Source: an uncultured Ruthenibacterium sp. (GTDB taxonomy: Bacteria > Bacillota > Clostridia > Oscillospirales > Ruminococcaceae). Taken from it: 32,908 nucleotides of DNA. How positions within the stretch are numbered: the first letter of the stretch is position 1; each line of letters starts with the position of its first letter. This document shows positions 7,267 through 14,658 of the stretch, one piece after another. The notes below the pieces were generated by a model, which saw nothing but the letters and a program-made list of their open reading frames with translations, was not told where the DNA came from and did no database searches. The stretch lies in NCBI GenBank assembly GCA_910587145.1, contig CAJUMH010000031.1, positions 1 to 32,908 on the forward strand, given 5' to 3'. The position numbers and the translations under genes are program-made.

Positions 7267-8097
7267 ATGGCGATCAAAAAGTATAAACCGACTACGCCGG
7301 GCCGCCGCGGCATGACCGTGACCGACTATTCGGTTCTCTCGAAGGTAGAGCCGGAGAGAAGCCTGCTCGAACCGATGAAGAAATCTGCCGGCCGCAACAA
7401 TACCGGCCGCATCACCGTGCGCCATCACGGCGGCGGCAACCGCACAAAATACCGCGTGATCGATTTTAAGCGCGACAAGCTGGATATGCCGGCCACCGTC
7501 AAGACGCTGGAATACGATCCCAACCGCTCGGCGCATATCGCGCTGGTGCAATACGAGGACGGCGAGAAGCGCTATATCATCGCGCCCGAGGGCCTTGCGG
7601 TGGGCGACACCGTTATGAGCGGCCCGCACGCCGACATCAAGCCGGGCAACTGCCTGCCGTTCGCGAACATCCCCGTGGGCACCATTGTGCACAACATCGA
7701 GCTGTATCCCGGCAAGGGCGCGCAGCTGGTGCGTTCCGCCGGCAACATGGCGCAGCTGATGGCGAAGGAGGGCAAGTACGCCCTGGTGCGCCTGCCCTCC
7801 GGCGAGATGCGCAACGTGCCGGTGAACTGCATTGCCACGATCGGCCAGGTTGGCAACATCGATCACGAGAATGTCAATCTCGGCAAGGCCGGCCGCAAGC
7901 GCCACATGGGCTGGCGCCCGACAGTGCGCGGCTCGGTAATGAACCCCTGCGATCACCCGCACGGCGGCGGCGAGGGCAAGAGCCCGGTGGGCCGTCCCGG
8001 CCCTGTTACCCCGTGGGGCAAGCCCGCAATGGGCTACAAAACCCGCAAGAACCACGCGCGTTCCGATAAGATGATCGTGAAACGCGCCTCGAAGTAA
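7267..8097 (+). CDS. rplB: 50S ribosomal protein L2
   Basis: The 276-residue rRNA-binding protein is needed for subunit association and peptidyl transferase assembly. Visible family features are NNTGRITVRHHGGGN in the N-terminal OB-fold half, and the C-terminal NPCDHPHGGGEGKSP with the conserved histidine, followed by GPVTPWGKPA. Length is standard. It follows the hairpin-rich gap and is 14 bases from rpsS. ATG 7267 gives the canonical start MAIKKYKPTTPGRRGM. Confidence 0.98.
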   Translation: MAIKKYKPTTPGRRGMTVTDYSVLSKVEPERSLLEPMKKSAGRNNTGRITVRHHGGGNRTKYRVIDFKRDKLDMPATVKTLEYDPNRSAHIALVQYEDGEKRYIIAPEGLAVGDTVMSGPHADIKPGNCLPFANIPVGTIVHNIELYPGKGAQLVRSAGNMAQLMAKEGKYALVRLPSGEMRNVPVNCIATIGQVGNIDHENVNLGKAGRKRHMGWRPTVRGSVMNPCDHPHGGGEGKSPVGRPGPVTPWGKPAMGYKTRKNHARSDKMIVKRASK

Positions 8098-8111
8098 GGA
8101 GGAGTGCTGTC

Positions 8112-8387
8112 ATGGGCAGAAGTATTAAAAAAGGACCTTTTGTACAGCCCAAGCTGCTGCAGCGCGTGAAAGCGATGAACGAAGCGGGCGAGAAGCGCGT
8201 GCTCAAGACCTGGAGCCGTTCCTCTACGATCTTCCCTGATTTTGTCGGCCACACGTTCGCTGTACACGACGGCCGCAAGCATGTTCCCGTATATATCACC
8301 GAGGACATGGTCGGCCATAAGCTGGGCGAGTTTGCCCCCACCCGCACGTTCAAAGGCCACGCGGGCGGCAAGACCACCGGTCGATAA
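8112..8387 (+). CDS. rpsS: 30S ribosomal protein S19
   Basis: The 91-residue product is a 30S head protein that contacts the A-site finger and S13. It starts MGRSIKKGPFV, the classic S19 N-terminus, and contains TRTFKGHAG near the C-terminus. AAGGAGG precedes the ATG. Spacing to its neighbours is short (14 and 21 bases), consistent with co-transcription. Confidence 0.98.
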   Translation: MGRSIKKGPFVQPKLLQRVKAMNEAGEKRVLKTWSRSSTIFPDFVGHTFAVHDGRKHVPVYITEDMVGHKLGEFAPTRTFKGHAGGKTTGR

Positions 8388-8408
8388 AAAGGATAGGAGA
8401 GGATTACA

Positions 8409-8744
8409 ATGGAAGCAAGGGCACATCTGAGATACGCCCGCATCGCGCCCCGCAAGGTTTCCGTCGTTCTGGATCTGATCCGCGGCGAAGACCTGGACAA
8501 GGCGCTGGCGATTTTGCAGTACACCCCGAAGGCCGCCTCTGAGCTCCTTTACAAGCTGGTGAAGTCTGCCGCCGCCAATGCGGAAAACAACCACAATATG
8601 GATAAGAACCACCTGTACGTCGCCGAGTGCTTCGTTACGCCGGGGCCCACGCTCAAGCGCATTCGCCCCCGCGCACAGGGCCGCGCGTACCGCGTTCTGA
8701 AAAGAACGAGCCATGTTACGGTCGTTCTGAAAGAGAAAGAGTAA
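8409..8744 (+). CDS. rplV: 50S ribosomal protein L22
   Basis: Exit-tunnel protein of 111 residues. MEARAHLRYARIAPRKV is the typical L22 start, and the C-terminal RIRPRAQGRAYRVLKRTSH corresponds to the tunnel-lining beta-hairpin in which macrolide-resistance changes are known in other species. AGGAGAGG precedes the ATG, and rpsC follows after 14 bases. Confidence 0.98.
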   Translation: MEARAHLRYARIAPRKVSVVLDLIRGEDLDKALAILQYTPKAASELLYKLVKSAAANAENNHNMDKNHLYVAECFVTPGPTLKRIRPRAQGRAYRVLKRTSHVTVVLKEKE

Positions 8745-8758
8745 GGAGGTAAGGCAGT

Positions 8759-9466
8759 ATGGGTCAGAAGGTCAATCCCCACGGACTTCGCGTGGGCGTC
8801 ATCAAAGATTGGGACAGCCGCTGGTTTACGTCCAAGCGCGAGTTCGGCGATACCCTTGTGGAGGATCACAAGATCCGCAAGGTACTGAAAAAGCAGCTGT
8901 ATAACGCCGGTGTGCCGAAGATCGAGATCGAGCGCACCATCGAGGGCGCCACCGGAAAGCCCCGTGTGCGCGTTACCATCCACTGTGCCAAGCCCGGCAT
9001 GGTGATCGGCCGCCAGGGCGCCGAAAAGGAAAAGCTGCAGGCGCAGCTTTCCAAAATGGTGAACAAGGATGTTCTGGTAAACATTGTCGAGGTTCCCAAT
9101 ATGTCCACGAACGCCCAGCTTGTGGCCGAGGACATCGCCTCGCAGCTCGAGCGCCGCATCGCGTTCCGCCGTGCCACCAAGATGGCCATGCGCAACGCCA
9201 TGAGCCCGCGCCGCGGCTCGAACGCCGTTGCCGCAAAGGGCATTAAGGTGCAGATCGGCGGCCGCCTGAACGGCGCCGACATCGCCCGCAGCGAGAGCTA
9301 CCACGAGGGCACGATCCCTCTGCAGACGCTGCGCGCCGACATCGACTACGGCTTTGCCGAGGCAAACACCACCTACGGCAAGATCGGCATCAAGGTTTGG
9401 ATTTACAAGGGCGAGGTGCTCAAGGGCGCCAAGCCCCGGGCCCGCAAAGAAGGAGGCAACAAATAA
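8759..9466 (+). CDS. rpsC: 30S ribosomal protein S3
   Basis: The 235-residue protein forms part of the mRNA entry channel. MGQKVNPHGLRVG is the standard N-terminus; a type II KH domain with the GMVIGRQG loop lies at about residues 79-86; and the C-terminal domain includes QIGGRLNGADIARSE. The stop overlaps the next start by one base (TAATG with rplP), implying coupled translation. Confidence 0.98.
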   Translation: MGQKVNPHGLRVGVIKDWDSRWFTSKREFGDTLVEDHKIRKVLKKQLYNAGVPKIEIERTIEGATGKPRVRVTIHCAKPGMVIGRQGAEKEKLQAQLSKMVNKDVLVNIVEVPNMSTNAQLVAEDIASQLERRIAFRRATKMAMRNAMSPRRGSNAVAAKGIKVQIGGRLNGADIARSESYHEGTIPLQTLRADIDYGFAEANTTYGKIGIKVWIYKGEVLKGAKPRARKEGGNK

Positions 9467-9888
9467 TGTTACTGCCCAAACGTGTGAAATACCGCCGCGT
9501 GCACCGTGGCCGTATGACCGGCAAGGCCATGCGCGGCAATACAGTTTCTCAGGGCGATTTTGGCATTGTTGCCCTGGAGCCGGCGTGGATTACCTCGAAC
9601 CAGATCGAGGCCGCCCGTATCGCCATGACGCGCTATATCAAGCGCGGCGGCAAGGTGTGGATTAAGATCTTCCCGGATAAGCCCGTTACCGAAAAGCCCG
9701 CCGAAACCCGCATGGGCTCCGGCAAGGGCAGCCCGGAGTACTGGGTGGCCGTCGTAAAGCCCGGCCGCGTGCTGTTCGAGCTTGCCGACGTAAACGAGGA
9801 GACCGCGCGCGAGGCGCTGCGCCTTGCCGCACACAAGCTGCCTGTAAAGTGCAAGTTTGTAAAACGTGAAGGATTGGAGGAAGCGTAA
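9466..9888 (+). CDS. rplP: 50S ribosomal protein L16
   Basis: The 140-residue central-protuberance protein helps position the A-site tRNA. The correct start is ATG 9466 (MLLPKRVKYRRVHRGRM), which shares its A with the rpsC stop and has AAGGAGG at 9450-9456; an upstream in-frame ATG at 9397 lies inside rpsC and gives unrelated residues. MGSGKGSPEYWVAVVKPG is the family signature. The stop abuts the rpmC ATG directly. Confidence 0.97.
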   Translation: MLLPKRVKYRRVHRGRMTGKAMRGNTVSQGDFGIVALEPAWITSNQIEAARIAMTRYIKRGGKVWIKIFPDKPVTEKPAETRMGSGKGSPEYWVAVVKPGRVLFELADVNEETAREALRLAAHKLPVKCKFVKREGLEEA

Positions 9889-10089
9889 ATGAAAGCAAAC
9901 GAACTGCGTGAGATGAGCGCGGCGGAGCTGGCCAACAAGCTGGCCGAGCTGAAGGCGGAGCTTTTCAACCTGCGCTTCCAGCACGCGATCAACCAGCTCG
10001 ACAATCCCGGCCGCATTGCAACCGTCAAAAAAGACATTGCCCGCGTGAAAACTGTTCAGCGCGCCAATGAGCTGAAAGACGCACAATAA
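9889..10089 (+). CDS. rpmC: 50S ribosomal protein L29
   Basis: Small helical-hairpin protein (66 residues) near the exit tunnel, adjacent to L23. MKANELREMSAAELANKL and NLRFQHAINQLDNPGRI are typical. It starts immediately after the rplP stop, with GGAGG just inside rplP as ribosome site, so translation is probably coupled. rpsQ follows after 17 bases. Confidence 0.97.
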   Translation: MKANELREMSAAELANKLAELKAELFNLRFQHAINQLDNPGRIATVKKDIARVKTVQRANELKDAQ

Positions 10090-10106
10090 GAGAGGGAGGA
10101 AGAGCA

Positions 10107-10361
10107 ATGGATCGCAATCTGAGAAAGACCCGTGTGGGTGTCGTTGTGTCCGACAAGATGGATAAGACCATCGTTGTCGCCGTAAAGGACAGCGTGCAGC
10201 ACCCTCTCTATAAGAAGATCATGAAGCGCACCGTGAAGTTCAAGGCGCACGATGAGAAAAACGAGTGCGGCGTGGGCGACCGCGTGGAGATCATGGAGAC
10301 CCGTCCCCTCAGCGCCGACAAGCACTGGCGTCTGGTTCGGGTCATCGAAAAGGCAAAATAA
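10107..10361 (+). CDS. rpsQ: 30S ribosomal protein S17
   Basis: Primary 16S rRNA-binding OB-fold protein of 84 residues. RKTRVGVVVSDKMDKTIVV and HDEKNECGVGDRVEIMETRP are diagnostic. GGGAGGAAGAG precedes the ATG. The order rpmC-rpsQ-rplN is conserved in nearly all bacteria. Confidence 0.98.
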   Translation: MDRNLRKTRVGVVVSDKMDKTIVVAVKDSVQHPLYKKIMKRTVKFKAHDEKNECGVGDRVEIMETRPLSADKHWRLVRVIEKAK

Positions 10362-10391
10362 TCGACCAGCTTTGAAAGGAGATTCTGTCTT

Positions 10392-10760
10392 ATGGTACAG
10401 ATGCAAAGCTATCTCAAGGTGGCCGACAACACCGGTGCGAAGGAGATTATGTGCATTCGCGTGTTGGGCGGCTCGCGCAAGAGATATGCCGGCATTGGCG
10501 ATGTGATCGTAGCTTCCGTGAAGAAAGCGGCGCCGGGCGGCCAAGTAAAAAAAGGCGATGTGGTCAAGGCTGTTGTCGTTCGCAGCAAGCAGGGCCTGCG
10601 CCGTGAGGACGGCTCTTATATCCGTTTTGACGAAAACGCCGCGGTAATCATCCGCGACGACAAAAACCCGAGAGGTACGCGTATCTTTGGACCGGTGGCG
10701 CGTGAATTGCGCGACAACGGCTACCTGAAGATCGTCAGCCTTGCTCCGGAATCGCTGTAA
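10392..10760 (+). CDS. rplN: 50S ribosomal protein L14
   Basis: The 122-residue beta-barrel protein sits at the subunit interface and contacts L19 and the silencing factor RsfS. MVQMQSYLKVADNTGAKEI and NPRGTRIFGPVAREL are family signatures. AAAGGAG at 10376-10382 serves the ATG at 10392. Length is standard. Confidence 0.98.
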   Translation: MVQMQSYLKVADNTGAKEIMCIRVLGGSRKRYAGIGDVIVASVKKAAPGGQVKKGDVVKAVVVRSKQGLRREDGSYIRFDENAAVIIRDDKNPRGTRIFGPVARELRDNGYLKIVSLAPESL

Positions 10761-10774
10761 GGAGGTTTTACACA

Positions 10775-11089
10775 GTGGCAAAAGTTCATGTTAAAACCGG
10801 CGACACCGTCATGGTGATCAGCGGCAAGGATCGCGGCGCCTCCGGCAAGGTGCTGGCGGTGAGCCCCGACGAGGGCAAGGTGATCGTGGAAGGCCGCAAT
10901 ATGGTAACAAAGCACGTGAAGCCCCGCCGTCAGGGCGAGCAGGGCGGCATCGTGAAGGCCGAGAGCGCCGTATACGCCTGCAAGGTGATGCCGGTTTGCC
11001 CCAAATGCGGCAAGGCCACGCGCGTGGGGCACACCGTAAAGGACGGCAAAAAGGTTCGCGTCTGCAAAAAGTGCGGCGCGGAGTTTTAA
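10775..11089 (+). CDS. rplX: 50S ribosomal protein L24 (GTG start)
   Basis: Assembly initiator protein with a KOW domain (TGDTVMVISGKDRGASGKV, about residues 7-25). Translation starts at GTG 10775, 6 bases after AAGGAGGTTT; no in-frame ATG fits. The C-terminal third carries a zinc-ribbon pattern, CPKCG (about 74-78) and CKKCG near the end, a form found in many bacterial L24 proteins. 104 residues is normal. Confidence 0.97.
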   Translation: MAKVHVKTGDTVMVISGKDRGASGKVLAVSPDEGKVIVEGRNMVTKHVKPRRQGEQGGIVKAESAVYACKVMPVCPKCGKATRVGHTVKDGKKVRVCKKCGAEF

Positions 11090-11108
11090 GGGAAGGGAGT
11101 AGAAAAGA

Positions 11109-11648
11109 ATGGCAAGATTACGGGAAACCTACGCCAGGGAAATTGCTCCCGCTCTGATGAAGAAATTCGGCTACAAAAGCGTGATGCAGGTTCCGAAGCT
11201 GGATAAGGTTGTTGTAAACGTTGGCTGCGGCGATGCCCGCGACAACCCGAAGATTATGGACGCGATCCTTTCGGATCTTGCGAAGATCACCGGCCAGAAG
11301 GCCATCGTCTGCAAGGCCAGAAAGAGCGTGGCAAACTTTAAGCTGCGCGAGGGCATGCCCATCGGCGCGAAGGTTACCCTGCGCGGCGAGCGCATGTACG
11401 AGTTTGTAGATCGCTTCTTCAGCGTGGCGCTGCCCCGTGTGCGCGATTTTCGCGGCATCAACGGCAACTCCTTCGACGGGCGCGGCAATTACAGCTGCGG
11501 CGTGAAGGAACAGCTCATTTTCCCTGAGATCGATTATGATAAGATCGACGCGGTGCGCGGCATGGATATCTGCTTTGTCACCACCGCAAAGACCGACGAA
11601 GAGGCCAAAGAGCTTTTAAAGGCTCTGGGCGCTCCGTTCGCGAATTAA
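11109..11648 (+). CDS. rplE: 50S ribosomal protein L5
   Basis: 5S rRNA-binding protein of the central protuberance (179 residues). YAREIAPALMKKFGY, KVVVNVGCGDARDNPK, and FREGMPIG-like KLREGMPIGAKVTLRG match the family, as does GNYSCGVKEQLIFPEIDYD. It ends 15 bases before rpsN. Confidence 0.98.
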   Translation: MARLRETYAREIAPALMKKFGYKSVMQVPKLDKVVVNVGCGDARDNPKIMDAILSDLAKITGQKAIVCKARKSVANFKLREGMPIGAKVTLRGERMYEFVDRFFSVALPRVRDFRGINGNSFDGRGNYSCGVKEQLIFPEIDYDKIDAVRGMDICFVTTAKTDEEAKELLKALGAPFAN

Positions 11649-11663
11649 GGGAGGGCATGAGAT

Positions 11664-11849
11664 TTGGCTAAGACAAGCAAAAAGATCAAACAGCAGATGG
11701 CGCCGAAGTTCAGCACCCGCGCTTATAACCGCTGCAAAATCTGCGGCCGCCCGCATGCATATCTGCGCAAGTACGGCATTTGCCGCATCTGCTTCCGCGA
11801 GCTTGCCTATAAGGGCGAGATCCCGGGCGTGAAAAAGGCCAGCTGGTAA
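11664..11849 (+). CDS. rpsN: 30S ribosomal protein S14, zinc type (TTG start)
   Basis: The 61-residue form of S14 carries a Cys4 zinc site: CKIC and CRIC around RPHAYLRKYGI. It starts at TTG 11664, with AAGGGAGGG at 11647-11655 upstream; the nearby ATG at 11657 is out of frame and meets a stop after four codons. Because the zinc-binding form is the genomic copy in this cluster, a zinc-free paralogue may exist elsewhere, as in other Firmicutes; none is in this window. Confidence 0.96.
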   Translation: MAKTSKKIKQQMAPKFSTRAYNRCKICGRPHAYLRKYGICRICFRELAYKGEIPGVKKASW

Positions 11850-11976
11850 AGGCTTGCGCCGAAGCGCTTTTGGGGCGCGGCGGCCGGCAAAACGGCCCGC
11901 GGCCCCGGGGCTTTGGCAAGCCCGGCGGCTTTCCCGCATATTGGAACGATTCAATCGAATTTAGGAGGTTAGTGGC
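11850..11976 (+). other. rpsN-rpsH spacer with long-range hairpin
   Basis: This 127-base gap carries GGCTTGC at 11851-11857 that pairs with GCAAGCC at 11916-11922. It encloses further GC-rich self-complementary sequence (GCGGCCGG/CGGCCCGC). It ends with ATTC AATC GAAT just before the TTTAGGAGGTT ribosome site of rpsH. No gene is seen. Confidence 0.4.
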
Positions 11977-12375
11977 GTGAATATTACCGATCCGATCGCG
12001 GACCTGCTGACACGCATCCGCAATGCCAGTTCAGCCAAACACCCTTCTGTAGACATCCCCGCTTCCAAGCTGAAAAAGGCGATCGCCAACATCTTGCTGG
12101 AGGAAGGCTATGTGAAGGGCGTTCAGGTCATCGCCGATGACAAACAGGGCATCATCCGCATCGCACTGAAATATACCGAGACCGGCGCGCCCGTCATTAC
12201 GGGTATCCGCCGCGTATCCAAGCCCGGCCTGCGTATCTACACGAACTGTGAGGATATGCCCAAGGTGATGAAGGGGCTTGGCACCGCGATTATTTCCACC
12301 TCGAAAGGCGTTATGACAGACAAGGCGGCCCGCGCCAACAACGTGGGCGGCGAAGTGCTCGCCTTTGTGTGGTAA
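11977..12375 (+). CDS. rpsH: 30S ribosomal protein S8 (GTG start)
   Basis: Primary 16S rRNA-binding protein; in E. coli it represses the spc operon by binding mRNA at rplE. The 132-residue product starts MNITDPIADLLTRIRNA from GTG 11977, with TTAGGAGG at 11961-11968. ISTSKGVMTDKAARANNVGGEVLAFVW matches the C-terminal rRNA-binding signature. It follows a 127-base structured spacer, unusual inside an otherwise tight block. Confidence 0.97.
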   Translation: MNITDPIADLLTRIRNASSAKHPSVDIPASKLKKAIANILLEEGYVKGVQVIADDKQGIIRIALKYTETGAPVITGIRRVSKPGLRIYTNCEDMPKVMKGLGTAIISTSKGVMTDKAARANNVGGEVLAFVW

Positions 12376-12391
12376 GAAAGGGGCATAGACA

Positions 12392-12937
12392 ATGTCGAGA
12401 ATTGGAAGAAAACCCATCGTCATTCCCGCGGGCGTTGAGGTCAAGGTCGATGGCAGCCTCGTCACCGTGAAGGGCCCCAAGGGTACGCTCGATTCCAAGA
12501 TCCATCCCATGATGACTGTCAAAGTGGAGAATGGTGAAGTAGTCGTTACCCGCCCCAATGACGAGAAAGAGGCCCGCAGCCTGCACGGCCTTACGCGCTC
12601 GCTCATCAACAACATGGTGGAGGGCGTTACGAACGGCTTTAAAAAGGAGCTCGAGATCCAGGGCGTCGGCTACCGTGCCGCAAAGCAGGGCAAAGACCTT
12701 GTAATGAACCTTGGGTATTCGCACCAGGTGATTGTTCCCGAGGTGGACGGCATCACCATTGATGTGCCCGATCCCCTGAAGATTGTTATCAACGGCATCG
12801 ACAAGCAGCGTGTCGGCCAGTTTGCCGCGGAGGTGCGCGAAAAGCGCCCGCCGGAGCCCTACAAGGGCAAGGGCATCCGCTATGCGGGCGAATATGTCGC
12901 GCATAAAGAGGGCAAGGCCGGCAAGGGCGCGAAATAA
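12392..12937 (+). CDS. rplF: 50S ribosomal protein L6
   Basis: The 181-residue protein near the factor-binding site is built of two similar alpha/beta domains. MSRIGRKPIVIPAGVEV opens the first domain, and PDPLKIVINGIDKQRVGQFAAEVR and PPEPYKGKGIRYAGE lie in the second; all are diagnostic. Eighteen bases separate it from rplR. Confidence 0.98.
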   Translation: MSRIGRKPIVIPAGVEVKVDGSLVTVKGPKGTLDSKIHPMMTVKVENGEVVVTRPNDEKEARSLHGLTRSLINNMVEGVTNGFKKELEIQGVGYRAAKQGKDLVMNLGYSHQVIVPEVDGITIDVPDPLKIVINGIDKQRVGQFAAEVREKRPPEPYKGKGIRYAGEYVAHKEGKAGKGAK

Positions 12938-12955
12938 GAGAAGGAGTGAACGAGA

Positions 12956-13315
12956 ATGGTCAATAAAAAGGACAAAAACGTGTCCCGTCTGCGCCGTCAC
13001 CGCCGTGTGCGCGGCAAGATCTCCGGCACGGCGGCATGCCCGCGTCTCGATGTGTTCCGCTCCTCCAAGCATATTTACGCGCAGCTCATCGACGACGTGG
13101 CCGGCGTAACGCTGGCCAGCGCATCCAGCATGGATAAGGATTTCGACGGCTACGGCGGCAATGTCGAGGCGGCCCGCAAGGTGGGCCTTGCCATTGCAAA
13201 GCACGCTGCCGACAAGGGCATCACAAAGGCGGTCTACGACCGCGGCGGCTTTGTATATCACGGCCGCGTCAAGGCTTTGGCTGAGGGAGCCCGCGAGGGC
13301 GGCCTCGAGCTGTGA
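12956..13315 (+). CDS. rplR: 50S ribosomal protein L18
   Basis: 5S rRNA-binding protein (119 residues). Arg-rich N-terminus RLRRHRRVRGKISGTA, then PRLDVFRSSKHIYAQLID and the C-terminal DRGGFVYHGRVKALAEGARE. GAAGGAGTG precedes the ATG. Its own 3' end holds the GAGGAGG ribosome site of rpsE. Confidence 0.98.
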   Translation: MVNKKDKNVSRLRRHRRVRGKISGTAACPRLDVFRSSKHIYAQLIDDVAGVTLASASSMDKDFDGYGGNVEAARKVGLAIAKHAADKGITKAVYDRGGFVYHGRVKALAEGAREGGLEL

Positions 13316-13326
13316 GGAGGATACAA

Positions 13327-13827
13327 ATGGAAATGATCGACGCATCCACTTTGGATTTACAAGAGAAGGTTGTTGCCATCAACCGTGTATCCAAAACCGT
13401 AAAGGGCGGCCGCGTGATGAAGTTCTCCGCTCTGGTCGTCGTCGGAGACGGCAACGGCATTGTTGGGTTCGGCCTTGGCAAAGCGGCCGAGGTTCCCGAG
13501 GCGATCCGCAAGGGCTGCGACGCTGCCAAAAAGAACCTGCACCGCATCAACATGAAGGGCACCACCATCCCGCACGAGACCATCGGCGTATTCGGAGCCG
13601 GCCGCGTGCTGCTGCGCCCGGCTCCCGCCGGTACCGGCGTGATTGCCGGCGGCGCGGTGCGCGCCGTGCTGGAGGTTGCGGGCATTAAGGATATCCGCAC
13701 CAAGTGCCAGCGCACCAACAACCCCTGCAATGTGGTAACCGCCACGGTAAACGGCCTGTGCAGCCTGCAGAGCGCCGAGCAGGTGGCCGCAAAACGCGGC
13801 AAGACCGTGAAAGAAATTCTGGGTTAA
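13327..13827 (+). CDS. rpsE: 30S ribosomal protein S5
   Basis: The 166-residue fidelity protein lies at the mRNA entry site. ATG 13327 (MEMIDASTLDLQEKVVAINRVSKTVKGG) is preferred because TGAGGAGG at 13313-13320 serves it; a start five codons earlier would overlap rplR. FSALVVVGDGNGIVGFGLGKA forms the double-stranded RNA-binding domain, and the C-terminal domain carries the GTGVIAGGAVRAVLE motif. Spacing to rpmD is 14 bases. Confidence 0.97.
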   Translation: MEMIDASTLDLQEKVVAINRVSKTVKGGRVMKFSALVVVGDGNGIVGFGLGKAAEVPEAIRKGCDAAKKNLHRINMKGTTIPHETIGVFGAGRVLLRPAPAGTGVIAGGAVRAVLEVAGIKDIRTKCQRTNNPCNVVTATVNGLCSLQSAEQVAAKRGKTVKEILG

Positions 13828-13841
13828 GGAGGCAGTGACCA

Positions 13842-14198
13842 ATGGCTGAAGAGAAGATCGCAGCGGTGGAGACCGCCGAGGCACAGGAGAAAGCCCCTGC
13901 GAAGAAGCCCGCCGCGAAGCGCGCTCCCGCGAAGAAGGCGGCCGCGAAGGAAGCTGCCGAGAAGAAGGCCCCGGCCAAAAAGGCGCCCGCAAAGAAGGCT
14001 CCCGCCAAAAAGAAGGAGTCCGAAAAGCTTACCATCAAGCTGACGCGCAGCCTGATTGGCCGCGGCGAAAAGCAGATCGCCACCGCGAAGGCGCTGGGCC
14101 TGAAGAAGGCGGGCGACGTGACCACACAGCCCGACAACGCCGCCACGCGCGGCAAGATCAACAGGATCTCCCATATGGTAGAGGTCGTGAAAGCGTAA
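13842..14198 (+). CDS. rpmD: 50S ribosomal protein L30 with Lys/Ala/Pro-rich N-terminal extension
   Basis: Residues 61-118 (EKLTIKLTRSLIGRGEKQ... to HMVEVVKA) are a complete L30, normally only about 58-62 residues. In front lies a 60-residue extension: an acidic start MAEEKIAAVETAEAQEK followed by repeated PAKK/APAKKA units resembling the tails of histone H1 or bacterial HU-like proteins. The start is well supported, because AAGGAGG at 13825-13831 serves ATG 13842 and no start codon or ribosome site lies just before the L30 core. The extension would be disordered and strongly basic on the ribosome surface; rRNA or assembly-factor binding is conjecture. Confidence 0.95.
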   Translation: MAEEKIAAVETAEAQEKAPAKKPAAKRAPAKKAAAKEAAEKKAPAKKAPAKKAPAKKKESEKLTIKLTRSLIGRGEKQIATAKALGLKKAGDVTTQPDNAATRGKINRISHMVEVVKA

Positions 14199-14219
14199 CA
14201 GCAAGGAGGTGCATTCGCA

Positions 14220-14657
14220 ATGATGCTTCATGAATTAAAGCCCGCCGCCGGCGCAAGCAAGGCAGCGAAGCGCAAGGGCCGCGGACACGGCTCCGGCAAC
14301 GGCAAAACGGCCGGCTATGGCCACAAGGGCCAGAAGGCGCGTTCCGGCGCGAAGCGGGCCGGCTTTGAAGGCGGCCAGATGCCGCTGCAGCGCCGTTTGC
14401 CCAAGCGCGGTTTCAACAATATTTTCGCCACCCGGTATGCTACGATTACGCTGAGCGATTTGGAAAAGTTCGAAGCGGGCAGCACGGTGGACGTACAGGC
14501 CCTGTTGGACAAGGGCGTTGTGAAAAAGGCGCCGAATGGCGTTAAGGTTCTTGGCAACGGCAAGCTCACAAAAGCACTCACCGTAAAGCTGGCCGCCTAC
14601 TCCGCCTCCGCCAAGGAGAATATCGAGAAGGCTGGCGGGAAGGCTGAGGTGATCTGA
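14220..14657 (+). CDS. rplO: 50S ribosomal protein L15
   Basis: Late-assembly 50S protein (145 residues) with the long Gly/Arg-rich N-terminal arm (KRKGRGHGSGNGKTAGYGHKG) and GFEGGQMPLQRRLPKRGF. ATG 14220, or the adjacent ATG 14223, follows AAGGAGGT at 14203-14210. The stop TGA is directly followed by the GTG start of secY, two bases on, as in most spc operons. Confidence 0.97.
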   Translation: MMLHELKPAAGASKAAKRKGRGHGSGNGKTAGYGHKGQKARSGAKRAGFEGGQMPLQRRLPKRGFNNIFATRYATITLSDLEKFEAGSTVDVQALLDKGVVKKAPNGVKVLGNGKLTKALTVKLAAYSASAKENIEKAGGKAEVI

Positions 14658-14658
14658 G

